A stretch of 64,000 nucleotides of DNA. Source: Schinkia azotoformans LMG 9581. GTDB taxonomy: Bacteria > Bacillota > Bacilli > Bacillales > Bacillaceae_J. The stretch is from NCBI RefSeq assembly GCF_000307855.1, contig NZ_AJLR01000004.1, forward strand, positions 1 through 64,000, in the 5' to 3' direction. Below are positions 1 through 7,338 of the stretch, one piece after another. The notes below the pieces were generated by a model. The model was not told where the DNA came from, made no database searches, and was given only the letters and a program-made list of their open reading frames with translations. The position numbers and the translations under genes were made by a program. The first letter of the stretch is position 1. Each line of letters opens with the position of its first letter.

Positions 1-30
1 CTTTAAAAATCTGAGGCATCTGCCGGAGGC

Positions 31-70
31 GTTAAGTTTATTCAGCCGATTTTTGCTGAATAAACTTAAC
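31..70. repeat. Perfect 16-bp inverted repeat at the 3' end of the flavin reductase gene
   Basis: Arms 31-46 and 55-70 are perfectly complementary around an 8-nt loop and include the stop codon of the minus-strand flavin reductase gene. It is probably that gene's transcription stop or mRNA 3' stabiliser. The minus-strand transcript has no T-run after the stem but a GC-rich stretch, so it is not a textbook intrinsic terminator. Confidence 0.6.
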
Positions 71-530
71 CGTTTACAACTTTTCCATATTTTCCTTCGA
101 AATACGTTAGAGGCTCACCATCATTTATTACAAGATCCGTAACTTCACCAATAAATAATGTATGGTCACCCTCAATATATGAAGTTTTTACATTACAAAC
201 AATATTTGCTAATGAATCTTTAATTGTGGGCATGTTGTTAATAGTTTCAAAGTTTACTATAAGATCTTCTCTAACTTGACCGGCAAAATGCATCGATAAG
301 TCTTTTTGCTCATCAGATAAAATATTAACGACAAACCGCTTGGAGGTTGTTATTTTTTCCAACATCCTAGCTTTATGGCTAATTGAAATCACAACTAATT
401 TCGGATCCAATGATACGGACATAAATGCGTTAGCTGTCATACCATGTACTACATCATCAGCTTCTGTTGTGATAACTGTAACACCTGTTGCAAATTTGCC
501 CATTGCATTTCTAAACAGACGATCATCCAT
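66..530 (-). CDS. hpaC: Flavin reductase family protein (HpaC-like NAD(P)H:FMN oxidoreductase)
   Basis: A 154-residue protein of the flavin reductase (FMN-binding split-barrel) family. It would supply reduced flavin to a two-component aromatic hydroxylase such as HpaB. The N-terminal part carries the family-typical FATGVTVITT and GMTANAFMSVSLDP stretches, and GDHTLFIGEV lies near the C-terminus. I chose the ATG at 528-530 because a GGAGGT Shine-Dalgarno lies just upstream; the longer frame to 572 has none. It is divergent from hpaD. Its promoter (TTGATA-17-TATAAT on the minus strand, 621-649) is overlapped by the 12-bp repeats. No hydroxylase gene lies in the window, so the oxygenase partner is inferred; it may lie to the left. 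Confidence 0.8.
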   Translation of the reverse strand: MDDRLFRNAMGKFATGVTVITTEADDVVHGMTANAFMSVSLDPKLVVISISHKARMLEKITTSKRFVVNILSDEQKDLSMHFAGQVREDLIVNFETINNMPTIKDSLANIVCNVKTSYIEGDHTLFIGEVTDLVINDGEPLTYFEGKYGKVVNG

Positions 531-620
531 TTTAGTACCTCCGTATATATTTATTTTTGTTCTATACATCATACTTCAATCTAGTACGCTTTTATTACAA
601 ATATATAGGAGTTACTAAAA

Positions 621-649
621 ATTATATATGAAATCATATACGATATCAA
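621..649 (-). promoter_or_regulatory. Sigma-A promoter of hpaC overlapped by two 12-bp operators
   Basis: On the minus strand TTGATA (649-644) and TATAAT (626-621) are 17 bp apart. Two copies of the imperfect palindrome ATCRTATAYGAT lie end to end at 621-632 (10/12) and 633-644 (12/12), covering -35, spacer and -10. The placement suggests repression. The same motif precedes hpaE and the GntR gene. Confidence 0.72.
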
Positions 650-709
650 CATGAATTGAATGCGATTACACAAAGAGGCTGAAAGTTCTGAAAAAACTTT
701 AAAAAACCA

Positions 710-740
710 TTGACTCTCCAGTAACCGGATACTTTATAGT
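710..740 (+). promoter_or_regulatory. MerR-type promoter with 19-bp spacer ahead of hpaD
   Basis: TTGACT (710-715) and TATAGT (735-740) are separated by 19 bp instead of 17. The spacer holds an imperfect dyad (TCC at 717-719, GGA at 727-729). An over-long spacer with a dyad is the hallmark of promoters activated by MerR-family proteins through DNA untwisting. The MerR gene just downstream of hpaD is the natural candidate activator; that link is inferred. Confidence 0.65.
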
Positions 741-818
741 AAAGACATAAATAAATTAATTAATTTTAAACTTTATTAAGTTATTAAATTTAGGAAAAGA
801 AAAAGGGGAGATAAGTAA

Positions 819-1817
819 ATGGCAAAGAAAACAGTTGATATCGTTCGTTTTCATCACGCAGAACTTACAGTAACAGATTTGGATCGTGCACGTGAATTTT
901 ATTGTAAAGGATTAGGTTTTATTGAAACGGAGTCGGATGCTGAACATATTTATTTAAGGGCTATTGAAGATGCGAACCATCATTGTTTAGTTCTTACTAA
1001 AGGAAACCAAGCAAGCTTGAAGCATATTGCTTATCGTGTAGGTAGTGACGAGGATTTAGATGTACTAGATGAATTGTTTACGGAGTTAGGTATGAAAAAA
1101 ATCTGGATTGGTGCAGGCGAAGAGAAAGGTCAAGGACGCGCATTAAGAATCCAAGATCCAGGTGGCATGCCGGTTGAGTTCTTCTTTGAAATGGATAAAG
1201 CAGAAAGAATGCTGCAAAAATACCACTTACAAGGTAATTCTAAAATAAAGCGGATCGACCATGCGAATTGTTTAATTACAAATATTGATGAACTGTATGA
1301 TTGGTACAGCAAACATTTAGGTTTTAGAACTTCGGAGTTTACTGTAAACGGTTACGAAGAAGATGAGCATATTTGGGCTGCGTGGATGCACCGTAAACCA
1401 AGTGTTCACGATTTAGCATTAATTAGTGAAAAAGGTCCAAGATATCACCATACTGGTTTCTGGATGGATGATGCAAAATCAATATTAGATGCTTGTGACC
1501 ATCTCGCATCATTAGGTTATTATGCACATATTGAGCGCTCTCCTGGTCGTCACGGGACTTCTAATGCATTCTTCGTGTATGTACGTGACCATGATGGAAA
1601 CAGAATTGAATTATATACGGGTGACTATTTCACAAACGACCCTGACTTTGAACCAATAAAGTGGCATCTTGATGATCCACAACGTGCCACATTCTGGGGT
1701 GCTTTGCCGCCAGAAAGCTGGAGAAATGAGGCAGTTCAAGTTGAAGATATTTTAACTGGCCAATTGCTTCCTGTTGAAACTGTGAAAAGATTAGAAAAAG
1801 CAGAAAATCAAAATTAA
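819..1817 (+). CDS. hpaD: 3,4-dihydroxyphenylacetate 2,3-dioxygenase (extradiol, vicinal oxygen chelate family)
   Basis: A 332-residue two-domain extradiol dioxygenase that would open the ring of homoprotocatechuate between C2 and C3 to 5-carboxymethyl-2-hydroxymuconate semialdehyde. Two glyoxalase-fold modules are visible, starting near residues 10 and 143. Predicted metal ligands are His148 (RIDHANC), His211 (RYHHTGF) and Glu264 (RIELYTGDY), spaced as in the type I enzyme of Brevibacterium. The C-terminus (DDPQRATFWGALPPESW) is also typical of that subgroup. The metal, Fe or Mn, cannot be told from sequence. An AGGGGAG site precedes the ATG. It is monocistronic: a terminator follows at 1827-1858. 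Confidence 0.9.
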   Translation: MAKKTVDIVRFHHAELTVTDLDRAREFYCKGLGFIETESDAEHIYLRAIEDANHHCLVLTKGNQASLKHIAYRVGSDEDLDVLDELFTELGMKKIWIGAGEEKGQGRALRIQDPGGMPVEFFFEMDKAERMLQKYHLQGNSKIKRIDHANCLITNIDELYDWYSKHLGFRTSEFTVNGYEEDEHIWAAWMHRKPSVHDLALISEKGPRYHHTGFWMDDAKSILDACDHLASLGYYAHIERSPGRHGTSNAFFVYVRDHDGNRIELYTGDYFTNDPDFEPIKWHLDDPQRATFWGALPPESWRNEAVQVEDILTGQLLPVETVKRLEKAENQN

Positions 1818-1826
1818 TTCCAAATG

Positions 1827-1858
1827 AACTCCTATCCAATCGGGTGGGAGTTTTTTAA
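1827..1858 (+). terminator. Intrinsic terminator after hpaD
   Basis: AACTCCTATCC pairs with GGGTGGGAGTT, followed by a run of six T. Confidence 0.85.
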
Positions 1859-1934
1859 TATCATAGAAATGCTCGAAATGTATTACAATAATAACAGAAC
1901 CGCTTGGTTACTACTTAAATAGTAGGTGTTGTAA

Positions 1935-2768
1935 ATGAGGAATAAGTTTTCAATTGGGCAATTATCAAAACTACATAATATACCTGTAAAAACATTAAGA
2001 TATTACGACGAAATTGACTTATTTAAACCTATCTATATAAATGAAGAAACTGGCTATCGCTACTATTCCTCCGAACAATTTAAACAACTTGATATTATAC
2101 ATTATTTAAAAACATTAGGAGTTCCTTTGAAAGAGATTAAACAGCAGCTCCAAAGCCGGAATATTATTGAACTTCAAGAGTCATTAAAAAAACATCATGA
2201 AACTGTTGAAACTAAAATAAATGAATTAACTCGAATCAAAAAGCGACTTGAAGGAAGAATCAAAGAAATAGATGCAAGTCTAAAAGTAACAAATATAGGT
2301 GCACCAACAGTACTAAAAATCCCTGAGAGAACCGTCGTTCAATTACAAGAGAAAATTGGCAGCATCCATGAACTGGAGTTGGCTCTCAGAAAATTGAAAA
2401 ACGAATTTGGAGTACTTTCCCCTATTTTTCTAGGGAAGGTTGGTTTTACACGGACGATCTCTCAAGTTAAACATTATGATTTTAAAGAATACAACTCCAT
2501 ATTTCTTTTATTAGAAGATGTAGAAGAGCAGGATCTGTTACAAAAAATGAGTAATGTTTTTCCTGAGGGCCATTACGTTTCAATTTTTTATCGAGGAGTT
2601 CGGAGTGAAGCTTCTTCCTATTATAAAGTTCTCTTGAATTTCATTAAAGAAAACAATTATGAGATCAAAGGAGAGTTTATCGAGCGGGCGATTATTGACC
2701 AATTCCTTTCTAATGATGAGGAAGCCTTTCTTACCGAAATTCAAGTACAGGTAAGTCTTGGGGAGTAA
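1935..2768 (+). CDS. MerR-family transcriptional regulator with GyrI-like effector domain
   Basis: A 277-residue activator-type protein. The N-terminal winged helix (residues 1-75) shows SIGQLSKLHNIPVKTLRYYDEI, the canonical MerR start. A coiled-coil dimerisation helix follows (about 80-125), then a C-terminal domain resembling the GyrI/BmrR small-molecule binding fold (from about residue 138, ERTVVQLQEK). Such proteins bind effectors and activate promoters with 19-20 bp spacers; one such promoter precedes hpaD about 1.2 kb upstream. The likely role is aromatic-dependent activation of hpaD, though the ligand is unknown. It lies between hpaD and the hpaE operon with its own upstream region. 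Confidence 0.85.
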   Translation: MRNKFSIGQLSKLHNIPVKTLRYYDEIDLFKPIYINEETGYRYYSSEQFKQLDIIHYLKTLGVPLKEIKQQLQSRNIIELQESLKKHHETVETKINELTRIKKRLEGRIKEIDASLKVTNIGAPTVLKIPERTVVQLQEKIGSIHELELALRKLKNEFGVLSPIFLGKVGFTRTISQVKHYDFKEYNSIFLLLEDVEEQDLLQKMSNVFPEGHYVSIFYRGVRSEASSYYKVLLNFIKENNYEIKGEFIERAIIDQFLSNDEEAFLTEIQVQVSLGE

Positions 2769-2798
2769 GATTCTTATACTAATCTATAATAATATTAC

Positions 2799-2852
2799 TT
2801 GAAATCATATACGATTTGGTATATGATTTACTATATGATTTAGATAAACGAT
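2799..2852 (+). promoter_or_regulatory. hpaE operon promoter covered by tandem 12-bp operators
   Basis: TTGAAA (2799-2804) and TATGAT (2822-2827) are 17 bp apart. Operator copies related to ATCRTATAYGAT lie at 2804-2815, 2816-2827, 2828-2839 and, degenerate, 2841-2852. The first two also form a perfect 9-bp inverted repeat with a 6-bp spacer (arms 2804-2812 and 2819-2827). The sites span the -10 and the start point, which favours repression. Confidence 0.75.
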
Positions 2853-2891
2853 ATCAATTTTTTTACAATAATTTAAAAGGAGAGGTAAAAA

Positions 2892-4319
2892 ATGGTCCTT
2901 AAGAAAAAGTTGTTTATTAACGGCGAATGGATTGAAGCAAGTTCCTACACTACTTTGACATCTCCATACTCTGAGGAAGTTTTGGCAGAAATTCCTTCCG
3001 CAACTGAAAAAGAAGTAAATGATGCGATTGAAGCAGCTTATAATGCTAGAGAAATAATGGCAAAAATGCCTGCTCATAAGCGTGCAGCTATTTTAGAAAA
3101 ATTAGTTAGCCTGTTCGAAGAGCGTGCTGATGAAGCTGCGAAGATTATTGCTCTTGAAGCAGCGAAACCGATTACAACAGCAAAACAAGAAGTAAGTCGT
3201 ACAATCGCTACCTATAAATTTGCTGCTGAAGAAGCAAAGAGAATACATGGCGAGACGATTCCATTGGACGCTGCACCTGGTGGAGAAAATCGTATTGCCT
3301 ACACTGTCCGTGAACCATTAGGCGTAGTTGGAGCGATTACTCCTTTTAATTTCCCTATGAACTTAGTTGCACATAAAGTTGGTCCTGCGATTGCGACTGG
3401 AAATCCAATTGTTTTAAAACCGGCTTCACAAACACCGCTTTCTTCCTACTTTTTAGCGGAGTTGCTTGAAGAAGCTGGATTACCTGCGGGAGCATTGAAC
3501 GTTGTAACCGGAAGCGGTCGTGTGGTAGGAGATAAATTAGTAACAGATGATCGTGTAAAAGTCATTACCTTTACTGGAAGCCCTGCTGTTGGAATCGGCA
3601 TTCGTAATAAAGCAGGCTTAAAGCGTGTAACTCTTGAACTTGGCTCTAACGCTGCCTTGATTATTGATAATGGTGTTGATCTAGATAAAGTTATTAATAG
3701 AACTGTAGTAGGTGCTTTTTCAAACCAAGGCCAAGTATGTATCTCGTTACAACGAATCTACGTACATGAGAATGTGTATGATGCATTTGTAGAAAAATTT
3801 GTTGCAGCAACTAAGAACTTAAAAGTAGGAGATCCGCTTGATCCGCAAACAGATGTATCTGCCTTAATTTCTAAGGGTGATGTAGGACGTACATTAGAGT
3901 GGATTGAAGAAGCAAAACAGAACGGTGCAGAAATCGCGACAGGTGGTATTGCAGAAGGGAATGTACTTCTTCCAACTGTCGTATTACATGCCGATAAATC
4001 ACTAAAGGTTTCATGCCAAGAAGTGTTTGCTCCAATCGTTAATATCAATAAAGTAAGCTCAGTAGCTGAAGCAATTGAACTTGTAAATGATTCACGCTAC
4101 GGTCTACAAGCAGGTATTTATACCGATAACGTTCACACTGCACTTGATGCTGCTGAGAAGCTCCATGTTGGAGGGGTTATGATCAATGACATCCCTACCT
4201 TCCGTGTTGATAACATGCCATATGGTGGCGTTAAGGAAAGTGGAGTAGGACGTGAGGGAATTAAATATGCGGTTGAAGAAATGACTGAAATGAAATTAGT
4301 CGTATTTAATAGAAATTAA
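2892..4319 (+). CDS. hpaE: Aldehyde dehydrogenase, probable 5-carboxymethyl-2-hydroxymuconate semialdehyde dehydrogenase
   Basis: A 475-residue NAD(P)-dependent aldehyde dehydrogenase. It has the catalytic Cys283 (NQGQVCIS), general base Glu249 (TLELGSN), the TPFNFP stretch and the cofactor loop FTGSPAVG. It would oxidise the ring-cleavage semialdehyde made by HpaD to 5-carboxymethyl-2-hydroxymuconate. By sequence style it is nearer to the broad succinate-semialdehyde/GAPN-like group than to classical enteric HpaE, so the substrate is assigned from context: it is first in an operon with two HpaG-type proteins and HpaF. The Shine-Dalgarno is AGGAGAGG. The promoter lies under the 12-bp operator array. 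Confidence 0.8.
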   Translation: MVLKKKLFINGEWIEASSYTTLTSPYSEEVLAEIPSATEKEVNDAIEAAYNAREIMAKMPAHKRAAILEKLVSLFEERADEAAKIIALEAAKPITTAKQEVSRTIATYKFAAEEAKRIHGETIPLDAAPGGENRIAYTVREPLGVVGAITPFNFPMNLVAHKVGPAIATGNPIVLKPASQTPLSSYFLAELLEEAGLPAGALNVVTGSGRVVGDKLVTDDRVKVITFTGSPAVGIGIRNKAGLKRVTLELGSNAALIIDNGVDLDKVINRTVVGAFSNQGQVCISLQRIYVHENVYDAFVEKFVAATKNLKVGDPLDPQTDVSALISKGDVGRTLEWIEEAKQNGAEIATGGIAEGNVLLPTVVLHADKSLKVSCQEVFAPIVNINKVSSVAEAIELVNDSRYGLQAGIYTDNVHTALDAAEKLHVGGVMINDIPTFRVDNMPYGGVKESGVGREGIKYAVEEMTEMKLVVFNRN

Positions 4320-4348
4320 TAGCTGATGAATAAAAAGAGGTGAACGTA

Positions 4349-5143
4349 TTGAGTACTGGAAAAGTGAAATTCAGTGGGATTTTACAAGAAGAAACAGTGA
4401 ACATAGATTATAAGAATCAAATAATTGAAGTAAAAGGAAAAAATGTAAGTTTACAAGAGTTGAACTTGGATGCACCGGTATCGGGTACGATTTATGGTAC
4501 GTTGTTAAATTATAAAGGTGCGATGGAAGCGTTGGGAGAGGCTGTAAATGAAGACCCATATAAAGCCCCGCCAAAGGCACCAATTCTTTATATTAAACCG
4601 GTTAATACTGTAATCGGGTATGGCGCATCCATTCCAATGCCTGCTGGTATAGACCAATTAGAGGTTGGTGCAGCCCTTGGATTAGTAATAGGAAGGAAAG
4701 CAACAAGAGTTGCGAAAGCTGAAGCCCTTGATTATATTGCCGGATACACAGTAGTAAATGATGTAAGTGTCCCACATGCGAGCGTATATCGTCCAGCTAT
4801 TAGTCAAAAGTGCCGTGATGGGTTCTGCCCGGTAGGCCCTTGGGTAATTGACCGAAAGGCGGTAGAAAATCCGGATGCATTAACTGTACGTGTATTCATA
4901 AATAATGAATTACGTCAAGAAAATACTACAGCTAACTTAATCCGCTCTGTTTCTCAATTAATGGCAGATGTGACAGATTATATGACACTGAATGAAGGTG
5001 ACATGCTATTGGTTGGTGTTCCTGAGAATGCGCCATTAGCGAAGGCTGGAGATCATGTACGAATCGAAATTTCCGGGGTAGGTATATTGGAAAATACGAT
5101 TGTTCACGAAAATGAACTACAAGTTGGGGGTGCAAAAAGATGA
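4349..5143 (+). CDS. hpaG1: HpaG1-like subunit of 5-oxopent-3-ene-1,2,5-tricarboxylate decarboxylase/isomerase (FAH fold)
   Basis: A fumarylacetoacetate hydrolase-fold protein of 264 residues. I chose the TTG at 4349 because AGAGGTG lies 6 nt upstream; an in-frame GTG at 4340 overlaps that site. The metal-binding Glu-x-Glu of the family is lost: the aligned positions 107-109 are Gly-Ala-Ala, while the partner encoded next has Glu-Cys-Glu. In enteric HpaG the two halves are fused and, as I recall, only the C-terminal half binds metal, so this looks like the non-catalytic half as a separate polypeptide. It overlaps hpaG2 by 4 nt (ATGA), suggesting coupled translation of a heteromer. Confidence 0.78.
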   Translation: MSTGKVKFSGILQEETVNIDYKNQIIEVKGKNVSLQELNLDAPVSGTIYGTLLNYKGAMEALGEAVNEDPYKAPPKAPILYIKPVNTVIGYGASIPMPAGIDQLEVGAALGLVIGRKATRVAKAEALDYIAGYTVVNDVSVPHASVYRPAISQKCRDGFCPVGPWVIDRKAVENPDALTVRVFINNELRQENTTANLIRSVSQLMADVTDYMTLNEGDMLLVGVPENAPLAKAGDHVRIEISGVGILENTIVHENELQVGGAKR

Positions 5144-5880
5144 AAAAAGCACGTGTAGCTTTTTCTGGTGCAATCCATGAAGCTGTTGAAATAGAAGGCC
5201 GTTTGAAACTTGATGATGGCCGCATTGTTGAGGAGCAAGAAGTAGTATGGCTCCCTCCTGTAGAACCGCGTACAGTATTCGCTTTAGGTTTAAACTACGC
5301 GGATCATGCTGCAGAATTGGCTTTTAAAGCTCCTACAGAGCCGCTTGTATTTTTAAAAGGTCCTAATACTTTTATTGGACATTTAGGACAAACATTCCGT
5401 CCTTCTGAAGTAGCTAATATGCATTATGAATGTGAATTAGCTGTTGTCATTGGAAAACAAGCTAGGAATGTAAAACAAGAAGATGCCTATAATTATGTGG
5501 CTGGTTATACTGTTGCCAATGATTATGCTATACGTGATTATTTAGAAAACTATTACCGTCCTAATCTACGAGTGAAAAATCGAGATACATGCACACCGCT
5601 TGGACCTTGGCTTGTTGATGCCAAAGATATTGTAGATCCGATGAATTTATCTTTTAGAACATATGTAAACGGTAAAATAACGCAAGAAGGAAATACAAAA
5701 GATATGATCTTTAGTATTCCAACCCTAATTGAGTATTTAAGCAGCTTTATGACTCTAGACAAAGGTGACATAATTTTAACTGGAACTCCTGTAGGTGTAG
5801 TAAACGTTGAAGTCGGAGATGAAGTCGTTACTGAAATCGATAATATCGGCCGACTAGTCAATACAATTGTTGGTAGGTAA
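5140..5880 (+). CDS. hpaG2: HpaG2-like catalytic subunit (FAH-family decarboxylase/isomerase)
   Basis: A 246-residue FAH-family enzyme with an intact divalent-metal site: Glu97 and Glu99 (HYECELAVVIGK) and Asp128 (VANDYAIRDY). The fold signature ILTGTPVGV lies near the C-terminus. It would decarboxylate and isomerise the tricarboxylate intermediate to 2-oxohept-3-ene-1,7-dioate. Translation is coupled to hpaG1 through an ATGA overlap. No HpaH hydratase or HpaI aldolase is in the window; these would have to be elsewhere, or one FAH protein could act later in the pathway. Confidence 0.82.
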   Translation: MKKARVAFSGAIHEAVEIEGRLKLDDGRIVEEQEVVWLPPVEPRTVFALGLNYADHAAELAFKAPTEPLVFLKGPNTFIGHLGQTFRPSEVANMHYECELAVVIGKQARNVKQEDAYNYVAGYTVANDYAIRDYLENYYRPNLRVKNRDTCTPLGPWLVDAKDIVDPMNLSFRTYVNGKITQEGNTKDMIFSIPTLIEYLSSFMTLDKGDIILTGTPVGVVNVEVGDEVVTEIDNIGRLVNTIVGR

Positions 5881-5925
5881 CAAAAAGCGCTGGAGCTGGA
5901 TTATAAAGCGCCAAATTTTATTTAC

Positions 5926-5963
5926 AGCGGTAATTTTCCAGGGATAGGCTGGAAATTACCGCT
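5926..5963 (+). terminator. Stem-loop between hpaG2 and hpaF
   Basis: AGCGGTAATTTTCCAG (5926-5941) pairs with CTGGAAATTACCGCT (5949-5963) with one bulge, followed by TGTTTAG. The T-run is weak, so this may be a partial attenuator or a processing site rather than the operon end. Confidence 0.5.
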
Positions 5964-6012
5964 TGTTTAGTAAGGTGAAATAGTACATAAATAGATAAAA
6001 GGAGAGAACAAT

Positions 6013-6396
6013 ATGCCTCATATAATCATCGAATATACAAATAATATTAAAGCTGATGCTAATATTCCTGTTTTACTAGAAAGAATTCATGAAGTTATTA
6101 TTTCAAAAAGCCCTTTATTTCCGATTGGGGGATTACGTTCAAGAGCGATTGAACTCCAAGATTATCGTGTTGCCGACGGCAAGGAAGATGATGCATTTGT
6201 TCATGTAATGCTTAAAATTGGAGCAGGCCGCAGTGAGGAAGACAAAAAAGCAATATGTGATGAACTTTTTGAGGTGATAAAGGGTCATTTTACTGAACTT
6301 TTTTCGAAACGATATTTGGCCCTATCGATGGAACTAGTGGAGTTTAGCGAATCAGGCACATATAAACATAATAATATTCATAAGCGTTTTAAGTAG
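6013..6396 (+). CDS. hpaF: 5-carboxymethyl-2-hydroxymuconate delta-isomerase
   Basis: A 127-residue protein of the HpaF/tautomerase group. It starts MPHIIIEYTNN, so Pro2 would be the catalytic base after removal of the initiator Met. Later motifs include GGLRSRAIE and FVHVMLKIGAGR, both typical of CHM isomerase. It isomerises 5-carboxymethyl-2-hydroxymuconate before decarboxylation by HpaG. An AAGGAGAG Shine-Dalgarno lies upstream; the gene is 132 nt after hpaG2, across a stem-loop. Confidence 0.88.
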   Translation: MPHIIIEYTNNIKADANIPVLLERIHEVIISKSPLFPIGGLRSRAIELQDYRVADGKEDDAFVHVMLKIGAGRSEEDKKAICDELFEVIKGHFTELFSKRYLALSMELVEFSESGTYKHNNIHKRFK

Positions 6397-6439
6397 TAGA
6401 AATGTAGAGTAAAAAATTTAAAAAAGGATAAAAAAACAC

Positions 6440-6468
6440 TTGATATCATATACGATTTGTTATATGGT
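6440..6468 (+). promoter_or_regulatory. Autoregulated-looking promoter of the GntR gene with operator repeats
   Basis: TTGATA (6440-6445) and TATGGT (6463-6468) are 17 bp apart. ATCATATACGAT (6445-6456) is identical to the hpaC and hpaE sites, and TTGTTATATGGT (6457-6468) is a second diverged copy, in the same arrangement as at hpaE. The expected transcription start, near 6475, coincides with the first ATG of the gene. Confidence 0.7.
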
Positions 6469-6474
6469 AAAGCC

Positions 6475-7164
6475 ATGGAAAATAATCAAAACACAAACCA
6501 AAACCTAAATCCCAATCCTGCCATGAGTAAAACACAATATGCGTACGAGTTTTTACGATCAAAGATTCTGGACGGCGTCTATGTTCCTGGTCAACGAATT
6601 GTCATCGACCAATTGGCTAAAGAGCTTGGAACTAGTACAATTCCAATTCGGGAAGCCATTCGCAACCTGGAGTCCGATGGTTTAATCCAATATAAACCAT
6701 ATAGTGGAGCCATCGTAAGCGTAATCAATGAAACAGAATATGTTGAAGTGCTTTCCGTTATTGCCATTTTAGAAGGATATGCGACGTCTTTAAGTGCTAG
6801 ACATATAACTGTCCAAAATCTAGAGGAACTACAACAGCTTAATAAACTAATGGCTGAGGCACTGAATAATTTTGAGTTTGAAACGATCAGTCATTATAAT
6901 CGGAAGTTTCATGCGATTATCTTTGAAAAGTGTGGAAATACCTTTTTGATTGATCAGATTGGACAAGCTCAACAACGGCTCGACCGTTTGCGCCGCTCGA
7001 TTTTTACAATTGTTCCACAGCGGGCACGCCAATCTATTGAAGAACATGATACTATTTTGAACCTTATTAAAGATAATGCACCATTACATGAGATTGAAGA
7101 AGTTGTTCGTAATCACAGAATAAATACATTAATAGCTTTTCAAAATCGAAAAGCTATTAAATAG
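6475..7164 (+). CDS. GntR-family (FadR/FCD-type) transcriptional regulator
   Basis: A 229-residue regulator. The winged-helix domain (about residues 17-80) shows AYEFLRSKILDGVYVPGQRI and STIPIREAIRNLESDGLI. An all-helical FCD effector domain follows, with HYNRKFHAIIFEKCGN in its middle and EEHDTILNLI near the end. FCD regulators usually repress catabolic genes until an organic acid binds. The repeated operator at hpaC, hpaE and this gene makes it the likely pathway repressor. The start is uncertain: the ATG at 6475 has no Shine-Dalgarno and sits where the transcript should begin (possibly leaderless); an ATG at 6523 is the alternative. Confidence 0.85.
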   Translation: MENNQNTNQNLNPNPAMSKTQYAYEFLRSKILDGVYVPGQRIVIDQLAKELGTSTIPIREAIRNLESDGLIQYKPYSGAIVSVINETEYVEVLSVIAILEGYATSLSARHITVQNLEELQQLNKLMAEALNNFEFETISHYNRKFHAIIFEKCGNTFLIDQIGQAQQRLDRLRRSIFTIVPQRARQSIEEHDTILNLIKDNAPLHEIEEVVRNHRINTLIAFQNRKAIK

Positions 7165-7183
7165 GATATTATTTAAATTATCT

Positions 7184-7219
7184 AAGTTCAAATAAAATTT
7201 ATTTGAACTTTATTTTTTT
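7184..7219 (+). terminator. Intrinsic terminator after the GntR gene
   Basis: A perfect palindrome (AAGTTCAAATAAA and its complement around one base, 7184-7210) is followed by TATTTTTTT. Confidence 0.85.
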
Positions 7220-7285
7220 ATCGAAAGTAAGAGATCTGTGTTTAAGTAAATGAAAATAGTACAACTGCTCTAGGATTAAAACTAT

Positions 7286-7312
7286 AAGACAGGCCAAATT
7301 TGCGCCTGTCTT
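7286..7312. terminator. Bidirectional terminator between convergent genes
   Basis: AAGACAGG (7286-7293) pairs with CCTGTCTT (7305-7312), between the plus-strand GntR gene and the minus-strand MFS gene. Confidence 0.65.
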
Positions 7313-7338
7313 TTGTATGAAAAGAATGTATTTTTATT

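Noticed and set aside
5881-5912. Third copy of the GTCTAGCTCCAGCG-type repeat
   Set aside because: Only about 11 bases (GCGCTGGAGCT) match. That is too short to call a copy with confidence.
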